From contig CM043951.1 of the NCBI GenBank assembly GCA_014529385.2, positions 107,600,384-107,664,383 on the forward strand: DNA of 64,000 bases. The letters run 5' to 3'. The position numbers were made by a program, and so were the translations under genes. Positions 43,625 to 55,725 of the stretch are shown here, piece after piece; position 1 is the stretch's first letter, and the number at the start of each line of letters is the position of its first letter. This stretch comes from Adiantum capillus-veneris. Taxonomy: Eukaryota; Streptophyta; Polypodiopsida; Polypodiales; Pteridaceae. Below the pieces are notes generated by a model. It worked only from the letters and a program-made list of their open reading frames with translations, ran no database searches and was not told the origin of the DNA.

Positions 43625-43977
43625 GCAAATGTACAAATGTTCAAAATGAACAAAGTTTTTGTCTTATAAGACTCTCTTTTTCTTTATTGTGCGCAAGTGT
43701 AAGTAGTATGCATACTTAGAATCAAGTTTTTGGAGACGACGTCTTCCAAACACCAAGTAGAGATTGTCACTCTACTATGGAAGATTGATAGGAGTAATGT
43801 GCAGACATGCTTACGGCAGCTTAGGCTCTGAAGCGCCAAATGGATTATTCATCCATTCTAGAACGATGTTGTAGGGTAAGATAGGTATCCTCTACCCACT
43901 AGAAAAAGGACTAATGAATAGGCTTTATATTCTCTACCCCATAGTCGAGGACGACTATGATTTCAAGAGAGGGGTAA
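43625..43977 (+). other. ChrB 3' untranslated region and polypurine tract
   Basis: Matches ChrA 16115-15771. Ends with TTTCAAGAGAGGGGTAA, the polypurine tract, before the LTR start at 43978. Confidence 0.75.
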
Positions 43978-43995
43978 TGTCATAATAACTAATAT
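43978..43995 (+). repeat. ChrB 3' LTR, first 18 nt
   Basis: TGTCATAATAACTAATAT, then homology stops. The same 18 nt recur at 49278-49295, where the LTR continues. A 5.3-kb ChrC fragment lies between. Confidence 0.8.
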
Positions 43996-45134
43996 TGGCA
44001 TCAAAGATCTTCCCATGTACTTTAAGTAGAAAGGGACTTTTAGGTCTTCCCTCAATGATCTCAAAAGGTGTTTTTCCCGTAGAAGTATGTACAGTATTAT
44101 GTAGGCATACTCTACAAGAGGTAAATAATTTTCCCATTGTGACTGTTGATCTACTTCGGTAACATAATTCTTGAGTAGATTGAGTATTGCAAGATTGGAT
44201 ATCTCACTTTGGCCATCTGTTTGTGGCTGATAGGACGAAGAGAAATTCAATCTTGTTCCTAGATTTTCAAAGAGAATTAGTCGAGTATTGTTCATATTCC
44301 CGTATTCCCATGGATAGACTTCGGCAATCCAAAGATGAAATCCATGGATATACTACTCCCATGGTGAATTTGGGATGGGCAATGGCTGGAGTAATCCAAG
44401 TTGCCTCCCCTATCATATTTTCTCTTTTGGCATACTATGCATTTTGAAACATACTCTTGTATGTCCACTTTCATAATAGTCCAATAGAAATACATCTCTA
44501 CTCCTCGAAAGGTAGGTTGAATACCTCTATGCCCCACATAGGGAGGAGCATGGGATTCATACATAACTTTCTTACAAAGGGAATGGGTAACACGTAGTCT
44601 ATTGCCGTGGAGAAGATAACCATCCTGCAAAGTGAATGTTTCCACTTTCTTCCCCAAAGCAAGGGCTAACATTATGTCTCTAAAGTCAGGGTCAATAGCA
44701 TACTCATCTATCATAGAGGATAGATCATTGTGAGTAGCTATAGACACCGCATTAACTTTTGGTCGTAGTGAAAGTGCATCGGCCACTTGATTGTGCTTAC
44801 TAGCAATGTGAGAAATATGGAAATTAAATTGCGAAAGAAAATTTTCCCACCTCATTTGTTTGTTGGAAAGCTTGGTTTGTGTCATGAAATACTTGAGACT
44901 TTGGTGGTCGGTGCGTAGAATGAATGGAGTCCCCAATAGGTAGTGCTTCCATGTGTCTAGGGCAAGTAGAACAACTAAAATCTCTTTCTCATAAATGCCC
45001 AAGACTCGTTCATCAATATTGAGCCTTCTACTCTCATATGCTATGGCATGCCCTTCTTGAAGCAAAACTGCTCCAAGGCAATCACCACAAGCATCACATT
45101 GGACCTCAAATGGCTTTGAGAGATCCGGAAGCAT
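43996..45134 (-). pseudogene. ChrC RNase H and integrase
   Basis: Minus strand. RNase H: FEVQCDACGDCLGAVLLQ, GIYEKEILVVLLALDTW, LRTDHQSLKYF, HNQVADALSLRP. Integrase zinc finger: CIVCQKRKYDR. An internal deletion then joins GLPKSIHGNTGI to the part with ENLGTRLNFSSSYQPQTDGQ, removing the middle of the integrase core. The sequence ends inside the integrase C-terminal region at 43996. Confidence 0.85.
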
Positions 45135-46180
45135 GAGGACTGGTTGGGAGGTAAGCTTCTCCTTGAGCTTATTAAAAGCATTTTGCTCCTTAGCAGTCCA
45201 TACATACTTAACGTTCTTCTAAGTTAAGTCATGTATTGGTCCTTCTACTTGAGAGAATTTTGCTATGAAGCGTCTATATTATGCACACATACCAATAAAG
45301 CTTCTTAGCTCATGTAGATTCCTTGGGTTATGCTTTTATTACGTCTAACTTCGATGGATCCATACGAATACCATCTTGAGAGATAATATGACCTAGGTAT
45401 TGAATCTCTTGAAGGAAAACTTCACTTTTCTTTTGGTTGAGAAAAAGCTTATTCTCCCTCAATGCTTGAAAAATCACTTGGAGATGTTGCTTATGTTCCT
45501 CCAAAGACTTGGAGTAGATGATGATATCATCAAAGAACACTCTAGTGAATTTGATAAAGTCTAAAAAATTTCTCCATTAGATGATTGAACGTAGCTGGTG
45601 CATTAGTCAAGCCAAAAGGCATGACTAGATATTCATAAAGATCAAACATTGTGCAAAACGCGGTCTTTAGGATATCTTCATCCACTATCCTTATTTGATG
45701 ATAGCCACTTTTAAGGTCAAACCTACTGAAGTAGGTAGAGTCTTGTAGCTTATCAAAATGATCTTCTACCCGAGGCACAAGAAATCTGCTTTTGTTAGTG
45801 ATATGGTTTAGTGCTCGATAGTCCACACACATACAATATGTACAATCTTTCTTTTGCACTAAAAGGACTGGAGAACAAAAGGGAGAGGAACTAGGCCTCA
45901 CCATCCCTTTGTCTACCAATTTCTGTACTTGCCTCATGATCTCGTCTTGTTGAGCTTGTGAGACTCGATAAGGAGGCTTGTTAGGCGGTGAGCTTCCTGG
46001 AAGGAGCTCAATGCGATGGTCATCATCCCCTCGTTTTGGAGGTAAGTCCATAGGGATATCATAGATGAACACATCTTGGAATCCTTTCAGAAAATTAGAT
46101 AAGTCTAACTCTTCTTGATTCCTACCATTTACATTTGATGAAACATTAGGATCTTTTAGAGATTCTTTGACAAAAATCAT
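45135..46180 (-). pseudogene. ChrC reverse transcriptase
   Basis: 46180-45542 holds [62 protein letters not shown] and [17 protein letters not shown] frame break near 45541, then MFFDDIIIYSKSL (catalytic DD intact) and the thumb region. Further breaks at 45330-45135. Confidence 0.85.
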
Positions 46181-46966
46181 CTACGCAGAAATTGAGCTCT
46201 TCATTGCTTTATCAAAAGAAGGAGAATTTACAAGTGGAATGGTGCAACCACGCTCACTAGCATCTATATACATGTTCTTTTCCCTGAAGGTGAAGTAGAT
46301 TCTCCTTTTAGGGAACTTCATATTGGCAGCCATGCGATTAAACCATGGCGCCCCTAGTATAGCATCCTTGTGGAGAGGAGAGATGAAAAAGTCTTCTTTG
46401 TCAACATAGATTTGGACATGAAGCCTCAACTTCCCAATCAAGGGAGTAACGGAGGCTTACTATCCCTTGAAAGCTGTGTCATCCATTACCATATCTCCCA
46501 TCTCGAAAGCTTGAATGCCCAGCTTGGTGACCAACTCCGTTGATATGAATTTGTGAGTAGAGCTAGGGTCAAACAAGATGAAGGAATCATGCTCTCTTAC
46601 CTTTCCCCAAGTATAGGAAAGTGATGATCCTTTGTAATGAGCATCGTCTTTTGGAGCTTCGATGGTGGAAGCCCTAGGAGTCTCACTACGAGCATTCTCT
46701 TTGGGGCAAGAATGATAGCCATGTCCTTGCTCCCCACACTTGAAACACTTATGATCCTTGGCGAAAAGCTTCAAGCTCTTCATGAGAGAGTTTGTTTTTG
46801 CCTTTCTAAACTCCCTTCTCCTTGGACCGATTGTTGTTGTTGTTGTTGGTAGTGCCTTGGGAAGAATTTTGAGCATTGATTTTCCCCTTTGCATCACTTT
46901 TGTCTTTGTTTTCCATGGGCTTGACATTTCGTCTAGCCCCTTGATGGAAATTGATTCATAAAACAA
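46181..46966 (-). pseudogene. ChrC zinc knuckle and protease
   Basis: 46966-46460: CFKCGEQGHGYHSCPKEN knuckle (about 46750-46700), then SFILFDPSSTHKFIS, the protease active-site region (D-P-S-S where the family consensus in ChrA is D-P-G-S). After a stop the frame 46441-46181 gives LHVQIYVDKEDFF and ILGAPWFNRM. This copy shows what ChrA should look like across its 57199/18642 break. Confidence 0.8.
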
Positions 46967-47995
46967 CCACGGTGTGATGGATTACTTCGCAAATAGAACC
47001 AGGCCATTGAGAGTTGATGTATTCAGCCATCTCTTCAGATGATCCCGCACATAATTGCTACCTTTGCTTGGAAAAGTCTTATCTTTTGAAAGATAGTAGC
47101 CTTGAGATGTAAATCCCAAAACTTGTCTACATACTTGTGGATAGACTCATGAGAGAGAAGCTTCAAGCTGCGCCATTTGATAAGGAGTTTGTCCTTTTCA
47201 TTGCTTGCAAGGAATTGCTTCATGATGGAAACTTGTAGAGTTTTCCATTTGGGGCTTCGCTGTTGCCATGAAGGCTAGCCCACCATTGATGAGCTGATTT
47301 TTGGAAGTGCATAGCTATATGGTGTAGCTTAGAAGTCTTCGTGAAGCCCTCGTCTCCAAAGGCCGCATCAAATTGTTGGATGAAGGCCAATACTTTGTCG
47401 GTAGCACCAAAGGTGCCATCATAGGTGAGAAAAGAGATACTCTTTCCTCCCTCCTTGAACTTCTTTAGCTTTTGGGACCTTTGCCATGCAAGGTATGATT
47501 TGCGATGTCCTCCCCTCTTGTATTCTCTAGGAGAATAGCCATAGCTTTCTTTGGAAGAGGAGGAAGGTGAAGAAGAAGGAGAAGAGGGTGAACTCTTTTG
47601 AGCCCTTTACTTCCTTTGTTTCCTCTCTTCCCTTTTGGAATGACGAGGAGAAGGACTGTGTGTTGATCTTTTCCTCTTGGGAGTTGTGGGCGATCGTCTA
47701 GACTGCCATCTTTGTGGAGCCACACCTTCAGAGGAACTTGAAGTTTCATTGCTTTGTTGCTCTTTGGATTCCTTTTCTCGAATGGGAGAGAGTCTTCTTT
47801 TGGGGGTCTCTTCAAGAGGCCTCCTAAGCACTCTCTGCTCTTGGAGAGGAAGAGAAATTCCATAAGTAGGAAGTTGTTGAATAACTATGGTTTGCAAAGC
47901 AGGTTTGCCCATAGCTTGTTGTAACCTTGTAACGAGATAATTCACGAACATGGGGGCATCATCATTAGCACCTTTATGTGCAGAATCAAAGCTTC
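46967..47995 (-). pseudogene. ChrC gag
   Basis: Broken frames: 47951-47607 with NYLVTRLQQAMGKPALQ, a Ser/Lys-rich stretch, then the capsid part around 47430-47040 (FIQQFDAAFGDEGF, KLLSHESIHKYVDKFWDL). Matches ChrA gag at 56029-56598. Several frameshifts. Confidence 0.75.
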
Positions 47996-48432
47996 AATGT
48001 TCATTCTACTCTCTTGATTATTGTTAGTCATGTTAAGAAAATCAATGTGTGTACTTAGTTTATGCTTTGGCAATTCAAAACCTTAGTTGCCACTCATCTT
48101 AGCCTTTAAAAATTGGCCCTTAAGTATCTACACCCACATCTCAAAGTGGTTAATTATAGAGAGAAGTGGAGTAGGTCTAACATAGCAGAGTTGCCAAGGG
48201 CTAGCTCCTTTTGGACTTCTTATGCCTCAATAATGGTAAAGCCGTAGGCAAGTCTAAAAAGACTCCATTATTAAGTCCAAAGCTCCTGAGGTGTGCACCA
48301 TGTCCCACATAGTGGGCTCTGCAAAACAGATAATAGATCCCAATTCCACTTACCCTAATATAATTAACAAAATCAACCATTTATAGGCTACTTAAGGACC
48401 TCTCTTCCTAAGCAAGAAAAGAGAAACCAAAT

Positions 48433-48444
48433 GCTTTGATACCA
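48433..48444 (-). other. ChrC primer binding site
   Basis: Minus strand TGGTATCAAAGC, one mismatch to the initiator tRNA-Met complement, 2 nt from the LTR end. 47996-48432 is leader sequence. Confidence 0.75.
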
Positions 48445-48445
48445 A

Positions 48446-49277
48446 TGCAATGGAATTGGCCTATGAACTTGAGAGTATCATAAATTAATGAGAATACTTT
48501 TGAGAAATTACATTGTCAACATAGTGGGTGAACATAATTGATAGTAGCGACATTAACATAGCATTTAGTTAACTTGGAATGAACAATACTTTTGCAAGAG
48601 AGATAATTTAGAGAACATGACAACAATTGAGGACCGGATTTATGTGGAGCGGGTCCCCCCTCCAAAAGGCATTTGTATTATGATTTCTCCTATTAAGAGA
48701 GACTTGTTACAATACAATCTTTGTGTTCCTTGTGACCTAGGTGATGCAATGAAGATGGAAAGATTCATGCATCAAGAGCATAACATAAACTTTGAAGAAA
48801 GATTTAACTATCCCAAGCCTCATTCCCAAGACCGTCTCAAACACCTTCAAAGGTGGAGAGAGCTAGCAAGGAATGAGGGTAGGGAAGAGGAAGAAGAAAC
48901 ATTTCATAGGAGAAAGAATTAGTTCCTCACTTATCATCACTCTTCTTGCTAGCATACATAATAGCATAGTAATGAAGATGGAAAGCTTAAGCATTGAAGC
49001 ATGGCTCTTGGTTGAATTTGCACTCCATAGCCAAGAGTGTTGGTGTAGGCTCTCAACCTCTACTTGCTTGGAGAAGGAGGGGGAGCTCTTGCACTTTGCA
49101 CAATGCATAATGAGAGTGTGTGTGGGAGAGTATACCTCCTAAGAAACCCCCTGGCTTGCTTTGGTCGACCCCCCCTTGTAGCTCATGCTTGAAGCTCATT
49201 GGACCCCTCCAGTTCTAGCCAATCACAAGCAGGAGGCATTACAAGAAACAAGGGTAGCCTTTTGGAACAAGTGTCCC
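48446..49277 (-). repeat. ChrC 5' LTR, truncated
   Basis: Minus-strand LTR matching ChrA 54858-55712 (shared GTCCAATGAG/GTCCAATAGG, CTACAAGGGGGG and the ATCCGGTCCTCAA block). The first about 720 bp of the LTR are missing. The break at 49277 meets a plus-strand LTR start. Confidence 0.75.
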
Positions 49278-49735
49278 TGTCATAATAACTAATATCTAAT
49301 TCTCCTAAATGATTTTCTCATGTTAAACTGATCATTTAAACTAATATCTAATTCTCCTAAATGATTTTCTCATGTTAAACTGATCATTTAATATGGGGAA
49401 GTGCCACGGGAGAAAAAGCTAGAATATTGGTTAAGCTGGCAGACCGGCCACAATAGGGATCCAAAGGAGGGAAAATAGGGATCCAAAAGAGGTCCATCTG
49501 CAAAAGAGCTATGTGCAACAATGGGCTCCAAAGACCTTAGGGTTCAGCCCATTAAGACTTCCAAAATGCTAAGGTTCTAGAATTCAAAGGTTGTGTCCAA
49601 TGGTCAAAAGCTTAGGAAATTGGATGCTTTGTATGTGTCCCAAAAAGTCTTCCCAAAGTCCTACAAAGGAGGGGGCGAGCCCAAGAAGTAGGGGATGAGA
49701 GAGAAACTCACACACACACACACAAAATCTTTCAC
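49278..49735 (+). repeat. ChrB-type LTR, resumed, 5' part
   Basis: Starts TGTCATAATAACTAATAT and continues as a chromovirus LTR through AAGTGCCACGGGAG and a (CA)n stretch to about 49735, where homology ends. Carries a 52-bp tandem duplication (49287-49338 and 49339-49390). Probably the continuation of the ChrB LTR begun at 43978. Confidence 0.7.
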
Positions 49736-49779
49736 TGAACAAAAAAGCTTAGCTGATGATTATTTCAGGAGCCCTTCAT

Positions 49780-50286
49780 CTACATCTCTATTATACCGCC
49801 CATTACATGATCACACAAACAGCTGTCACAGTAGAAGCATGTGTTTGGACGATCGGCCAAAGGTAGGATACGAGTCGCCAAGACTACCCCATACTCCCGA
49901 GTGCGGGGAGTAATGTTAAAATATCCTCTTAATTGATGACCATAACTACAGTACAAGAAAATCTTATGAGAAGGTAGAAACTGGGCTAGCAGGTATAACC
50001 GATCTGAAAAACCTGGCTTTATTGAATATTCTATGTAATAATAATGTGGCCCTAGGCCCAGTATCTCAGCAACCATCGCCAATCGGATATTGTTTTTGAA
50101 ATGATCTCGACCCCAAAGAGTCACTCGATCCTGATAGGTCCACCACTTGGTTTGAGAAACTGAGGTTCCTAACTGTGGAAATAAATGAAGTTCATAACGG
50201 AGTAAGGTTGCTCTCCGAGTAGATGTACTGGACAGATAAAGATGTGCAGTTGCTATGGAAAAAACCTGTTCTTGATTGTATGCCAT
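49780..50286 (-). CDS. Hypothetical protein, 168 residues
   Basis: Intact minus-strand frame from ATG 50286 to TAG 49780, with a TATA box about 95 bp upstream (50381-50390). Begins MAYNQEQVFSIATAHLYL. The centre is aromatic-rich (GLGPHYYYIEYSIKPGF) and the C-terminus has a Cys cluster CFYCDSCLCDH that could bind metal. No family recognised. It is one of the few undisrupted frames in the window. It may be a first exon or an entire small gene. Confidence 0.4.
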   Translation of the reverse strand: MAYNQEQVFSIATAHLYLSSTSTRRATLLRYELHLFPQLGTSVSQTKWWTYQDRVTLWGRDHFKNNIRLAMVAEILGLGPHYYYIEYSIKPGFSDRLYLLAQFLPSHKIFLYCSYGHQLRGYFNITPRTREYGVVLATRILPLADRPNTCFYCDSCLCDHVMGGIIEM

Positions 50287-50329
50287 AATTTATTAAATAC
50301 GCCTGGTAAATAGATTAGTTGAAGATGCT

Positions 50330-51060
50330 AAACTCCAGAAAGGTTACTCTGGACTTTGTTTTTTGTAAATATATCTCCCATCTTATATAGACCCACTGGT
50401 TTTTTACTCCTAGACCAAAGATAATTTTTTTTACCCAAAACTGGTTATACTCTCACCTTTATGATAGGTGGATTTTTTACCCTAGTGATACCTGAATGAC
50501 ATAAAGCTTACTATACATTTGCGAAGTAGGTGTAAAACTGCTATGTATGATCATCCGAGGCTTAATACAATAAAATTATTAACTAATTTACGGACCAGGT
50601 ATCGACTATGGAATAGTGTGTTATCCATTACAAATTAGGTATGTGGTGTACAATATGAGTTGTCCGTGCATTTAACTTTATACTATCTGTTCATTAAATG
50701 CTCTGTAGCATGGTTTGTTTCACCAAGTATGCAATGTAGCTGGAGTTGCTCCGGAAAATTGACTCTGGACCTGGTTTTTTGAAAAAATATCACTTTCTCT
50801 TTTGTAAACACACTGTACGACTCCGAGACCAAAATGGAAAATTACATAAAACTACCCAGATGGTGGTAAATCTCTCACCTTTTAGTATGCCAAGAGCTTA
50901 TCATGAGGTTCGGGGAGTTATATGATAATTAATTCGAGGCCGGTTGCAATAACTCCGACTGGGTGTAGACTATGGGAATGCTTAGTTATTTGGGGGGCCA
51001 TAAGGTGGCAGGCAATTCAGGTCCTTGCATGTAACTTAATGTTATCTTTACCTTTTTTAG
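50330..51060. repeat. Diverged tandem repeat, about 400 bp unit
   Basis: Unit 1 from about 50330 and unit 2 from about 50748 share CTCC(A/G)GAAA, GACTCTGGAC-type, GGTTTTTTG, AGACCAAA, CTCTCACCTTT and TCGACTATGG / AGACTATGGG in the same order. Similarity is well below that of the LTR pairs. Confidence 0.55.
50381..50390 (-). promoter_or_regulatory. TATA box, minus strand
   Basis: CTATATAAGA on the minus strand, about 95 bp before ATG 50286. The homologous place in the second repeat unit (about 50800) reads without TATA. Confidence 0.45.
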
Positions 51061-51317
51061 GGTAAATTTAGAAATACTGTGTGGGTGGATTTTACTCCTT
51101 GCATTGAGTGAGTGTGCCTCCTGCTGCACGCTACCGCCTGTACTGTGAGGGGGGTATCTGCAGCCGATTAGGGTAAGCAGATTAAGCACGTAAGGTGCCT
51201 GATTCTGCCAGATCTCTTGCTTGGTGTAATCCCTAAGGATTTGCCCGCATAATGTGACCTCGATTGGAGGGGCTGGTACTACTGTGGGTCGCGTCTTCTG
51301 CAGATGGTATCAACTTG

Positions 51318-51325
51318 TATAAATA
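51318..51325 (+). promoter_or_regulatory. TATA box, plus strand
   Basis: TATAAATA followed 110 bp later by ATG 51434. The ATG opens MPKNLKKRS and stops after about 21 codons. A one-base shift in the A run would open a longer Lys-rich frame. Promoter assignment is by position only. Confidence 0.35.
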
Positions 51326-53262
51326 AAGGTGAGTACTCATACTCACTTAGCAACATTTTTTTCCGTTTCACCTCTCTGTGTGTGTGAGTTCATTACTGTG
51401 TGAGAGAATATCTACTGAAGCTGTGGTCGCATCATGCCAAAAAATCTAAAAAAAAGATCGTGGAGGTTCCCTCGGCTCCTAATCTACAAGTTAACTTAAA
51501 TATGTTCTGCTCTTTGAACTATTGTATAGCCGGATGATCTGGCTGTAGCGTGTTTTTTTGGTAAATGGAATTCTTGCAACTTGCTAAAAAACTTTTTTTT
51601 TTGGAAAAAAAACCAGGCACTGTATAGCTGTTTCGTTCTTGTTTATGATATGTTTTCTCATATTGCTATGAAGCATTGGGAATTTCACTATGGTTTACTT
51701 AAAGAACAAAAGGGAAGTTGTGATTCGCTTATAAAATTCCCGTAAAATAAGGTGAGTGGCAAATAAATGGCTGAGTTTGGAAAACCGTTGTTTAGGTGGG
51801 ATTACTGTCAGGTTTTGATGGTATGCTCATGATGACTGTACTAATTACTAGGGCATGATGTCTAAATGGAAATTGGGATTTTTATGTGTTTTGTTTACTT
51901 CCCAAAAGGAGGTTAACACTGTCGTAGGGTGTACTTCATGGCTCGGAATGAATGCTGGAATTTCTTAAATTAAGTTAAACTTAAAAATAAAAAAGTGAGC
52001 CTGAAAGTTCGGGTACCTTGGTAAGTTAAAAAACAAAGTGTAGTCTAGATAATGGTACTGATTTTGGACTGAATTTGTTAGAACAGACGTTGAAACTACT
52101 GAATTTCAGAATTTACTGAATACTGATGGTGTATTGCCATAGTTCCGGATATTTTGTAAGTAAATGAATGGCAACATATACAGGAAAGTGGATGATAGCC
52201 GGTTTCAAATGTATCTGGACTTTTTTTACTTCACTAACGAAGATTATTAATGAAAGTTTCCTATTACTATTCACCTAGTCAGCATACACACTGATTTTTA
52301 CTCCATTTGGAAACTTGAATATTCAATAATAAGTCCTGGCCGTTGACTGCTGATTTTTTTTCTCAAATGGATATTAACTGGTCTTTTTTCTAGAACAGCT
52401 TGTTGTGTATAAAACAATAAGCTGCTTGTAGGTTGGTTTTTTATAAAAAGTAAAAAAAGGGGGGTGCTTGATTCGATGAGGTTGTCATAATTTTTCCATT
52501 TATCTGAGCCTGGCTGGAGACTTTTGAGACATTTCTCGGACGATGTCTGAGCTTCCTCTTTTATGACTGAGTTGTCCAGTGTACTATGGTATACATTTGA
52601 TTAGCTAACATATGGCAGCAATATGTTTGACATAACATAATAGCAAGGGTATTGGTTGAATAAAGTTATGAATTTATCTAAGATAGGGATATCTCAGGAA
52701 TGTAAAGAGGTTAATCTGGAGTTGTTTTTTTCGGGGTGTGATCCTAGCTTGGTTATAAATCTGGTTCCAAATATAGGATCAGGTCTAAAAAAGTTGTATT
52801 TACAAAAGAAGTGGTAAGATTAGTTCTGGCTTAAGATTGCTTGTATAATAAATCAATAGATTTTAAGGTCACTCCTATCTGATTAGAAACGAAGTTCTGG
52901 AAATTTTCTTATATTTTACTTAACTCCTTAAATCTAAAGGATTGCTTAAAGAAAGCTTTGTATAAAAAACAGTAGAATCAGATTTATGGCTGCTCTATGA
53001 GGATGATCAGTTTCCGTTTCAGATTGGCAGAAAAGCAATGAAACTTTGTTTTTTCTAAAAAGAAACTTTCTAATCCAAAAAAACACAAATTACAAGTTAA
53101 GAACTATGTTTTTTTTATGGTGACATGGATAACAACTGGGATGCCCAGCATCACCTGCGTACAGTCACGTGCTAACGAATTGTTTTCTTGTGGCTATGGG
53201 TGCAGGTGAGGGCTACCTCCCTTGATTAAAATGTTCTGTTCTTAACAAATGGTGGATCTGCT

Positions 53263-54134
53263 ACCTCCTAAACGAGGCAATGATGACCATGCAATTGAAC
53301 TTCTTCCAGGAAGTTCACCGCCTAACAAACCTCCTTATAGAGTTTCTCAAGCTCAATAAGAGGAGATTATGTGGCAAGTGCACGAGTTAGTTGAGAAGGG
53401 CATGGTTAGGCCTAGCTCATCTCCATTTTGTTCTCTTGTGCTATTAGTGCAAAAGAAAGACGGCACATATCGTATGTGTGTTGACTATAGAGTACTAAAT
53501 AGGATCATTATCAAGAATAGGTTTCCCATTCCACGGGTAGAAGACCTATTTGGTAAACTACAAGGGTCCACCTAATTCAGTAGGATTGACCTAAAAAGTG
53601 GCTATCATCAAATAAGGATAGTTGACCAAGACATTGTAAAGACTGCATTTCATACTACGTTTGGTGCATTGTCATGCCTTTTGGCTTGACCAATGCACCA
53701 ACCACATTCTACCGCTTGATCGAGAAGCTATTCAGGCCTCACCGAACCTTTACTGTAGTGTTCTTTGATGATATCATCATCTACTCTAATTCATTAGATG
53801 AACACAAGAAACACCTCCAGGTAATATTTCAAGTTTTAAGAGAGAATAAACTTTATGTTAATCGAAAGAAAAGTGACTTTTTCTTACAAGAGATTCAATA
53901 TTTAGGTCACATTATCTCTCAAGATGGCATCCAAATGGATCCATCAAAGTTAGAGGTAATAAAAGGATGGCCTAAACCAAGGAATCTTCATGAACTAAGA
54001 AGCTTTATAGGTATGTGTGCATACTATAGACGCTTCATATAAAAGTTCTCACTAATAGCAGGACCATTACATGACCTAACAAATAAAAATGTTAGGTACA
54101 CATGGTCTGCCAAGGAGAACAATGCTTTCAAAAA
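53263..54134 (+). pseudogene. ChrD reverse transcriptase fragment
   Basis: Plus-strand RT, nearly identical to ChrA 18275-17390. Contains ELLPGSSPPNKPPYRVSQAQ, a stop, SSPFCSLVLLVQKKD, a stop and small deletion near 53660, [29 protein letters not shown] (catalytic DD intact), LRSFIGMCAYYRRFI. Cut at 54134 in the ENNAFK region by the ChrA 5' LTR. AAAAA precedes the LTR and would be the duplication, but its partner is not in the window. Confidence 0.85.
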
Positions 54135-55712
54135 TGTCATGATAATCAATATCTAATTCTCCTTATTTTCTCATGTTAAACTGATCATTTAATATGGAAA
54201 AGTGCCAGGGGAGAAAAAGCTAGAATATTGGTTAAGCTAGCAGACCAGCCACAGTAGGGATCCAAAGGAGGGAAAATAGGGATGCAAAGGGGGGCCATCT
54301 GTAAAAGATCCATGTGCAACAATGGGCTTAAAAGACCCTAAGGTTCAGCCCATTAAGACTTCCAAAATGCTAAGGTTCCAAAATTCAAAGGTTGTGTCCA
54401 AAGGTAAACTTTAGGAAAAATTGGATGCTTTGTGTGTCCCAAAAGTCTTTGTCAAGCCCTACATAGGTGGGGGCGAGCCCAAGAAGTAGGTGATGAGAGA
54501 GAAACTCATACACACACACACAAGCTCCTTTGTACACAAGGGGAAAGAGGGACACATGTCAGCTCCCTAGCCCAGATGCCCACAAGGTGTACTCAAATCC
54601 TATTGGATGGCCTTGGAGGTGGACCAATGAGAATTAGGCTAGAGTAAATGTAGTTAGATTAATTTAAAAACACTTAATAAAAGAACCAATAAGAATTAAT
54701 CTCTCTAGAAGACTAGTGGACAGTCTCCCAAGGGGACCAATGAGCATTCAGCAGCCCAATGGCTTGCCTGATTCCTATTGGCTAGGAGGCAAAGGGGTCT
54801 AATGAGAGTTTAATTGAATTATTAAATTATGTAAAGCTCTCACAAAAGGGGAAAGGGGGACACATGTCAGAAGGCTATCACTTATGCTGCTTAATTGTCA
54901 TTGGATAAGCCTGGAGAGGTCCAATAGGATGCTAGCATGAGTAATTAGCAAGGGGGGTCAACCAAGAGAGAGAGGGGGCTGATTTTTGCAAGGCATGATT
55001 GACACACGCACTCACACAATCAATGTGTAGATCAAGAAGACTCTCTCTCCTTATCAAGCTTTAATGGAAAGCTTATCTCCTACTCCAAGCTTGTGAGAAG
55101 GGAGGCCTACACCAACAACTCTTGGCTTTGTGATGCAAATCGAACCAAGAGCCAAGCTTCAATGCATGCTCATCTCCTCTACTATGCTAATTACTAAGCT
55201 AAGCTATGCTAATATGAGTGATTAGGTGAGGAGATGTGCATGTTTCTCGTAAGAATACTCGTTCCTCTCAATCTACTCTCATACCCCACTAGCTCTCACC
55301 ATCTTCGAAGGTGTGTGAGGTCTTGGGTCTAAGACCGTGAGGGAATTGATGTTGTGTTTGATAAGTGTTTTGTGTAGTGCATGAAGTTTCCATCTTCATT
55401 GCACTATCTAGTATTGAAGGAACACAAGAAATTGTATTGTAAAATGTCTCTCTTGATGGGATAAACCATAATACAAAGCCTTTTGGAGGGGGGACTGGCT
55501 CCATGCAAATCCGGTCCTCAACTGTTGTCAATTGCTTAATTTCTCTCTCTTTTGAAGTATTGTTCATGCTATGTAACTAGGTGTTATGTGTTTGTTGCTC
55601 TCTCCACCCAAGCACTCTTGTTATTCTCATTAGGAAGCTATTCTAATGAAATGCTCACTATGTTCATGCTATTTTCCACTACACACAAGTTATTAGACCA
55701 TTAAATGTTACA
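54135..55712 (+). repeat. ChrA 5' LTR
   Basis: 1578 bp from TGTCATGATAATC to TTACA, followed by the primer site. The first 640 bp match 15770-15139 (minus). The remainder matches ChrC 49277-48446 (minus). Contains a (CA)n run and an inverted 'TTTTGGAGGGGGGACTGGCT' stretch near 55480 also seen in ChrC. Confidence 0.85.
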
Positions 55713-55713
55713 T

Positions 55714-55725
55714 TGGTATCAGAGC
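55714..55725 (+). other. ChrA primer binding site
   Basis: TGGTATCAGAGC (initiator tRNA-Met), 1 nt after the LTR. Confidence 0.9.

Larger units (their letters stand above)
49736..53262. other. Unassigned 3.5-kb segment
   Basis: Shares nothing recognisable with the surrounding retroelements. It is bounded left by an interrupted LTR and right by ChrD RT. Contains a minus-strand ORF with a TATA box, a diverged tandem repeat of roughly 400 bp (50330-50740 and 50748-51060) and a plus-strand TATA plus ATG. 51485-53262 is AT-rich with many T runs and no open frame of note. It could be captured host DNA, an unknown element or an insertion of other origin. Confidence 0.5.

Noticed and set aside
47465-47863. 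132-residue Lys/Pro-rich minus-strand ORF as a separate gene
   Set aside because: It is an alternative frame of the ChrC gag region, which aligns with ChrA gag in the neighbouring frame.
17390-54134. Inverted ChrA/ChrD RT copies as the cause of the inversion by homologous recombination
   Set aside because: The inversion breakpoints lie outside these copies (18642, 57199, 58712) and show no long homology, so end joining fits better.
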